Shown here in pieces: positions 58,485 to 64,000 of a stretch of DNA of 64,000 nt. Origin of the DNA: Circinella minor. Taxonomy: Eukaryota; Mucoromycota; Mucoromycetes; Mucorales; Lichtheimiaceae. The stretch is from positions 186,001 to 250,000 of the forward strand of contig JAEPRB010000013.1 of the NCBI GenBank assembly GCA_016758965.1, written 5' to 3'. The number at the start of each line of letters is the position of its first letter. Position 1 is the stretch's first letter. The position numbers were made by a program, and so were the translations under genes. The notes beneath the pieces were generated by a model, which ran no database searches, was not told where the DNA came from, and was given only the letters and a program-made list of their open reading frames with translations.

Positions 58485-60192
58485 TTTTTTTTAAAAAAAA
58501 AATACACAGAAAAAGAAGGGAAAGTGAAAGAAAAGTGAAAGAGTTCTATTATTTTTGAGCAACGCAAATTTGATTTTACACAGATATATATATATATACC
58601 AAATAGACACACAGACACAGAAAGAAAGAGAAATAATGGAATTAAAAAAAGAAAGAAGAGAGTATGGCCAGTTTGGATGATATGACGGCGTAATATAAAA
58701 ACAGCAGCATACAACCAGAATAATTTGGTAATATGGAATAATATGGTGACAGTGATTTTAATAACAATATTTAAAAATATATATACATACACATATAAAG
58801 ATATATAGAATAAAAAAGTGGAACAAGATGAATGGTTTATGATTATATAGGTAATAAGGCTTTAGACATTATATATTATAGATAGTTCCTATACTACTCA
58901 GTTTACCTTAAATTTTTATTATCTTTTGTCAATAAGAATATTTTTTTGTGGTGAAAAGAAATGAAAAGAGGAGTAAAACAAAAAAAAAATGGGATTAAAC
59001 CAGATGATGCGAGGTTGGGATTGAAATTTAGTGCCCGGATAACTACACAAGAAAAAGGCGCGAAGATTTTGTGTTCCTGGAAATTCCACTGTGAGATTGT
59101 GTTGTTAATCACAGTGGCGTCCACTAACTTTTATAATAATTTTTGTTTCTTTCATTATAATAATAAAAAAAACAGGTGAAGTGCAAAAAAAAATAACCAT
59201 CATAGTGATATAAATAATATTTATATTTTTCTTTGTTTATGAAAAATGCAAGTAGAAGGAAAAGCTTTTATTTTTTTACAAAGCAAGTTCAAATAAAATA
59301 TTATTTTGTCCACATGTTTGTTTACATTATACATCACATTTTGTTTGTGCAATCCTCCCAGTTAAGGAAAAGAGTGAGTTGAGCTACATAACACGACTTT
59401 GGTGCACATAACACAATTAGATGCTTCATCCTATTACGCACTTTAACCTTTGTCTCCGACACTCTGAGGAAAGCTCCGTATATTGAAATGGACAAAAAAT
59501 ATAAGTATTGTTATACAATACTTATAGAAAATTTTGGGCGCCATTGTTATTGAATTTGATTAAAGCTCTCGTTTCACCATGGAGAACTTATTGTGATTGG
59601 ATCAATCAAATTTTCGTGTAACTAAAACTTGTTGCCTAGTAACAATATTTAGAGAAGGTCATAGCGCTTTTTTTTTTTGGATGATTGATGCTGACTATAT
59701 TTGATTTATAACGATATATTCAGAGGGAGAGGGAGGGTATATATATATATATATACAAAGATCCATATGTGAGATATAACTAATATACAAACATGAAATG
59801 GTAATAAAGAAATAAAGGAATTAAGGAGCATAAAAACAATGTAATAAATTGAAATAAAGAAAATGACTTGGCGAAAAGAGCTTTGACCTACCTTAACTCT
59901 CTTTTTTTTTTATATAACGTTACACTTGCGTTTTATATATACTCAAAGTAAAAAAAAAAAGATTAACCACTTTAATAAGCTCTTCTTTTTACTTGTTCCC
60001 CGCTACCCAAACCAAAAACCTGGCCTTGATTCTATCTCTTCTTTAGTCTCAGTTTTTTTTTTTTTTTTTTTGTCTTTCAACTTGTTTCCTTTTTTCCTTT
60101 TTATACTTGTTTTATCTTTTCACTCGAGAAAGAAACAATTTTTTTTCCTTTTCTTTCCATTTTTTTAATAATTTCTGAAAAGGAAAAAAAAG
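58485..60192. other. divergent intergenic region (unknown membrane protein / BEM1)
   Basis: About 1.7 kb. It includes an X-box-like site at 59631-59643, an inverted CCAAT (ATTGG) near 59596, a TA run near 59740 and T/C-rich DNA before BEM1. Overlapping frames at 58903-59179 on both strands look spurious. Confidence 0.55.
59631..59643. promoter_or_regulatory. X-box-like site GTTGCCTAGTAAC
   Basis: It fits the RFX-type pattern and resembles the site at 54896-54908. It lies about 560 nt before BEM1 and 1.15 kb from the divergent gene. It was identified by motif only. Confidence 0.3.
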
Positions 60193-62573
60193 ATGCATCT
60201 TTCAAAAGAAAAAGTCAAACCACCACGAAATTTACGATCGGCTCGACGTTCTCTTGTCAAAAATAAGATTTCAACTCCATTAACTTATCCAACTACTTTT
60301 CATTCTTCAATATCAGCACCGAAAAAGATCATCAAGGCACTTTACGATTATCAAGCACAAGGACCTCATGAACTTTCATTTAAACAAGGTGACTTTTTTC
60401 ACGTAACAGGTCGAGAAAATGACGAACATTGGTTCGAAGCTTGTAATCCAGCCACAAGTTCAAAAGGTATTGTTCCTGTCAGCTATTTTCAGGTTCTTGA
60501 TAAATCAGAACGTAACTTGACTGTAGCTCAACCACAATCACCACCACCACAACAGCAACAACAAGTACAACCACAAAAAGCGGATTCCGGATTCATCGAC
60601 CATGACCTTGAAGGAGCAAATAATACCCTAGGTAACTAGAAGAAGATAAATCTGATTATGCTTTTATCCCCTTCACTTTTTACTCTTTTTATTTTTTATT
60701 TTTCATTGTTAAATAATTATAACCCTATCTTTCTTTTTTCCCACCTTTTTTTTTTCTTTTGACACGATAACTGTAAACAAAAACTTTATTTATAACTTTT
60801 TATATAGCAAAAAAGATGCAACCACTTTATGGTGTTGTTCTTTATGATTTTCAAGCTGAACGATCGGATGAATTAGATGCAAAAGCAGGAGAACCTATTA
60901 TTGTGATTGCTCAATCGAATCAAGAATGGTTTGTTGCCAAACCAATTGGTCGGTTAGGTGGTCCAGGTTTGATCCCTGTATCATTTGTTGAAGTACGAGA
61001 CGCGGTTACTGGAAAAGCAATTACGAATGTAGATATGATGCACACAGCTGCACCGATACCTCGAGTAGAGGAATGGAAAAAAATGACACAAGGGTACGAA
61101 GCTTCAAGTATTTCTTTGGGTTCTATGGATAATAATAAACAACATCAAAATAATTATCAACAACATCTTTTACGATCTGGGTTTAGTGAATCTCCTTCTT
61201 CATCGATCTCTTCGGCTACCTCGGATCGAATTATGAAAGCGCGACAACAAGGGTTATTGGATGATGGAATTCAAACAAATAATGACCAGCATCCAGATAC
61301 TATCTTGGATAGTTATGGAATGCAGCATTTGGCTCAAGTATCATCATTGGATCCTCCTACTGAAAGAACATCTGCTCATTCAGGGACATCACCAAGAGAA
61401 AGTCGTAGTACACGCTCTGATCGACCTATGGTAGAAGCTGCTGTCATTGATTCTTATATCCTGGAAGGCGATCAATACTGGTTTATTGTATACGCGCGAT
61501 TAAATAATGGACGACATCGGGTACTATACCGTTTATATGAAGGTATAATAATTTTGTCACGAAATAAAAAAAAAGAAGATAGAGAGAGTATAGTGAAAAA
61601 AGAAAGTCCGAGAATATATTATAAAATAGTGCTTTTTTTTTCTTCATATAAATACCTATATTTATGAGAAAAAAAGACCAAAAGGTCGGCAAGAGGTTAA
61701 AGAAGTAATGAACAACAAAAGAAATTGATCTAAAAAAATATTTCTGGTCTAGATTTTTATGATTTCCAAATCAGCCTTCTCAATGATTTTCCGTTGGAAG
61801 CTGGAAAAGCTGATCGAGAACGAATACTACCATACATGCCCGGTCCTCTAACTGATGTAGATGAAGATATAACAGGTAAGTTAATATATTCATTGAATAT
61901 TTGTTTTTATAATATTATAAGGAAATTACTGTCTATATTTTTTTTTGTATTTTTTCTTCTTTCTTTTTTCAATTAAAAAGATATTTTTTGGTAATAATAA
62001 CTTTTTACCCCCCCCCGATTCCAATATGTTTCAGCTGAACGACAACGAGATCTTGATAATTATTGTCGAGAACTTTTGACTTTACCACGATACCTATCCG
62101 AAAGTTCACTTGTACAAAGTCAACTTTTTGGTATACATGAAGGTGATATTGAAACAGATTATGATCCACGATTGGGTGTTATTCAATCACAATCAGAAGA
62201 TCAATCATTACCGCCACAGCAACAACAACAATTACCACAGCCTACTTCTTCTTCAGTAACAGCTTCACTTTCTTCTACAGCAACACCTGCGAAAACTCAA
62301 AGTGGATTGACAGCAACAAGTGCAACAAAAAGTACAGTAAAACTCAAGATTGTTCATAAAGACGATATTTTTGCTATCAAAGTACCAGCAGACAGTACAT
62401 TGGATCAGTTATGTGCCAAAGTACATGATCGACTTGGTTTCGATGTTGCATTGAGATACAAGGATGAAGGAAGTGGGGATAGTCTTCCATTAGAAGATGA
62501 AATGGATATGGAAGAAGCTTTTGCATCTGCTATAAAGTTGGGTAAATTGACCGTTTATGCGCAGCGAATATAG
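60193..62573 (+). CDS. BEM1: polarity scaffold protein BEM1
   Basis: Four exons: 60193-60631, 60808-61542, 61753-61875, 62035-62573, giving 611 aa. BEM1 scaffolds Cdc42, its exchange factor and PAK kinases at growth sites. Domains in order: SH3-1 (about 44-101, ALYDYQAQGPHELSFKQGD, HWFEA, GIVPVSYF), SH3-2 (about 152-210, LYDFQAERSDELDAKAGE, EWFVAKP, GLIPVSFVEV), a PX domain (about 330-450; VIDSYILEGDQYWFIVYARL, VLYRLYEDFYDFQISLL, then LPYMPGP), and a C-terminal PB1 domain (about 527-611; LKIVHKDDIFAIKVP, LRYKDEGSGD, TVYAQRI). The SH3-SH3-PX-PB1 order is specific to BEM1/Scd2. Linkers are Gln/Ser-rich. Confidence 0.95.
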
Positions 62574-63104
62574 TAATACAAACCTGTAAACAATAACAAC
62601 GACAATAACATACTTTCATGAAAACTATAACAAATGAAAAACAAAAGCAACAAATAACATCCACACAGACACACAGACACTCCATCTTTACAAAATTATT
62701 CCATTACCGAATATATTTTTCTTTCTTATTATTACTGCCTTTACTACTTTATTTTTCTTTAAACTATCTCTCTCTTCCTCACTCACCTTTCACACACATA
62801 CTTTCTCTTTCTTCATTCACACTTACTAAAACCTCCTTTATTCAAAGATTCCTCAAATAACACATTTGATTTTTCAATTATTCTGTTTTTTTTTGTATAT
62901 GAGATAGTTACAATTTGTATACGAATATCATCCATTACTACTAATTATATAAGTAAATAACTATAAATATAAAATATTATATATATATATATAAAAGTGA
63001 TATATTGCAAAAAAAAAAAGTACTTTTTGCTTATTATATGATATGTTGATGAAGATGGAAGGGGTGTATGAGAGAGGTTGAATGATGTATATGGCTATTT
63101 ACTA
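62574..63104. other. convergent intergenic region
   Basis: This is AT/CT-rich DNA between the 3' ends of BEM1 (+) and RAB4 (-), with a TA run near 62980. No gene is seen. Confidence 0.6.
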
Positions 63105-64000
63105 TTATGAAAAACAACAAGATCGTTCTTTTTTTCTTATTCGTGTTCGTTGTGTCATTCTTCTTAAACTTGAATCACCAAATTGTACACCACTCCCACT
63201 ACGTTCAGGATCAATATGTCCTATATAATAATATTAATAACTATATTAATATATCATTTTTCTTTTTCAGTGTAACACATAAATATTTTATTATTATTAT
63301 TATTATACCTATTTCAATTTTACTCAAAATGGATCGAGCACATTTAAAAAACATTTCTTCCACTGCATCACCTGTCAAGGCACTGGCCTCTAAAAACATC
63401 ATTTCTATATATAAAACAAATCATGCCGCTCTTCATTTTTAGTATGGATTTTTGTTTTAATTATAGTAATAATATTCATTCCCGCTCCTCTAATACTTTA
63501 CCATGTTCTTGTGCAAACCGACTTGCTTCTAAATAAGACACTTCTCGTTCTTCTGCTAAATCACTTTTATTTCCTACTAATATTATAACTAGTTCTGGAT
63601 TTGCTAATGATCGTACATCTGATAGCCATGAATGAACTCCCAAAAATGTTTCTCTACTATAATAAATAAATATTATTTTATCCATCAGCCGAATACAATT
63701 ATAAAAATATCTTGATAGTTTACTTATCATACACCAAACCCACCATACCTACTTGCATATATCATAAACTATTAAAGCTCCAGCAGCACCTCGAAAATAA
63801 CTTCGTGTTAACGATCTGAGAACACGATAAATAAGAAAACCATTTCATATATATACAATAAGTTTTCTTTTTTCAAAATATTCTTATTACGTATATATAT
63901 ATATATAATATTCATTTGAACAACCATACTCTTTTTTTTATCCATATTTTTTTTATCACACTTACCGAAACCGTTCCTGAAAATAATAATAATAAAAGTA
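63105..64000 (-). CDS. RAB4: Rab4-type small GTPase, 5' part beyond window edge
   Basis: Five exons are visible: 63976-63966 (11 nt), 63815-63753, 63656-63502, 63404-63309, 63220-63105 (TAA). Rab4 controls fast recycling from early endosomes. The frame reads [30 protein letters not shown] (switch II to DITSRET equivalent), ILVGNKSDL (G4), [31 protein letters not shown] (G5 is ASAL), and [11 protein letters not shown] before a C-terminal CCFS for double prenylation. The motif [10 protein letters not shown] and GSGVQFGD near the end are Rab4 features that separate it from Rab2 and Rab14. The N-terminal G1 region and the Gly-Gln before ERFR are outside the window. All phases agree. Confidence 0.92.

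Noticed and set aside
58903..59179. Overlapping open frames on both strands between two divergent genes
   Set aside because: Neither has codon bias, a start context or a motif; mirror frames of this kind are common in low-stop stretches.
1..64000. tRNA, rRNA or other structured RNA genes
   Set aside because: I looked for the B-box pattern GGTTCGAATCC and variants and for cloverleaf arms near each GTTCGA; none was convincing. A covariance-model search would be decisive.

Overview
This is nuclear DNA from a fungus. It is AT-rich. The genes are split by many short GT-AG introns, and several genes (MIOX, an ENA-type sodium ATPase, a Rab4 GTPase with an 11-nt exon, a lineage-specific C2H2 zinc-finger family, Tc1 and transposase-domain relics) together suggest an early-diverging lineage such as Mucoromycota. 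The phylum is inferred from gene style and content; no ribosomal RNA or other marker is in the window. All exon junctions below were set by hand from splice sites and reading phase. Exon lengths sum to whole codons for every gene model that is complete in the window.

Layout. 1-16.5 kb is gene-dense: MIOX (-, runs off the left edge), the DEAD-box helicase MAK5/DDX24 (+), ribosomal protein eL18 (-), mitochondrial-type lysyl-tRNA synthetase (+), the RecQ4-like helicase HRQ1 (-, 17 exons) and a small unknown gene (+). 16.5-38 kb is gene-poor and rich in mobile DNA. It holds a two-exon microgene candidate, two short pogo-like elements, a C2H2 gene, a decayed transposase-domain gene cut by a 3.1-kb element with about 485-bp terminal inverted repeats that carries a second C2H2 gene, the Mediator gene MED19, a decayed Tc1 element, an acetate-transporter-family gene and an isolated LINE ORF1-like gene. 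39-64 kb is ordinary again: ENA-type P-type ATPase, GH18 chitinase, ERF4, NAC-alpha, NOG2, a 939-aa unknown membrane protein, BEM1 and RAB4 (-, runs off the right edge).

The ordinary genes serve unrelated housekeeping roles: translation and ribosome assembly (MAK5, eL18, NOG2, NAC-alpha, LysRS), genome repair (HRQ1), transcription (MED19), cell-surface and ion functions (chitinase, ENA, acetate transporter) and polarity or traffic (BEM1, ERF4, RAB4). They do not form a visible cluster or pathway. The most unusual locus is 19.8-26.4 kb, where a zinc-finger gene sits inside a long-inverted-repeat element nested in a dead transposase gene, next to an intron-bearing paralogue of the same zinc-finger family.
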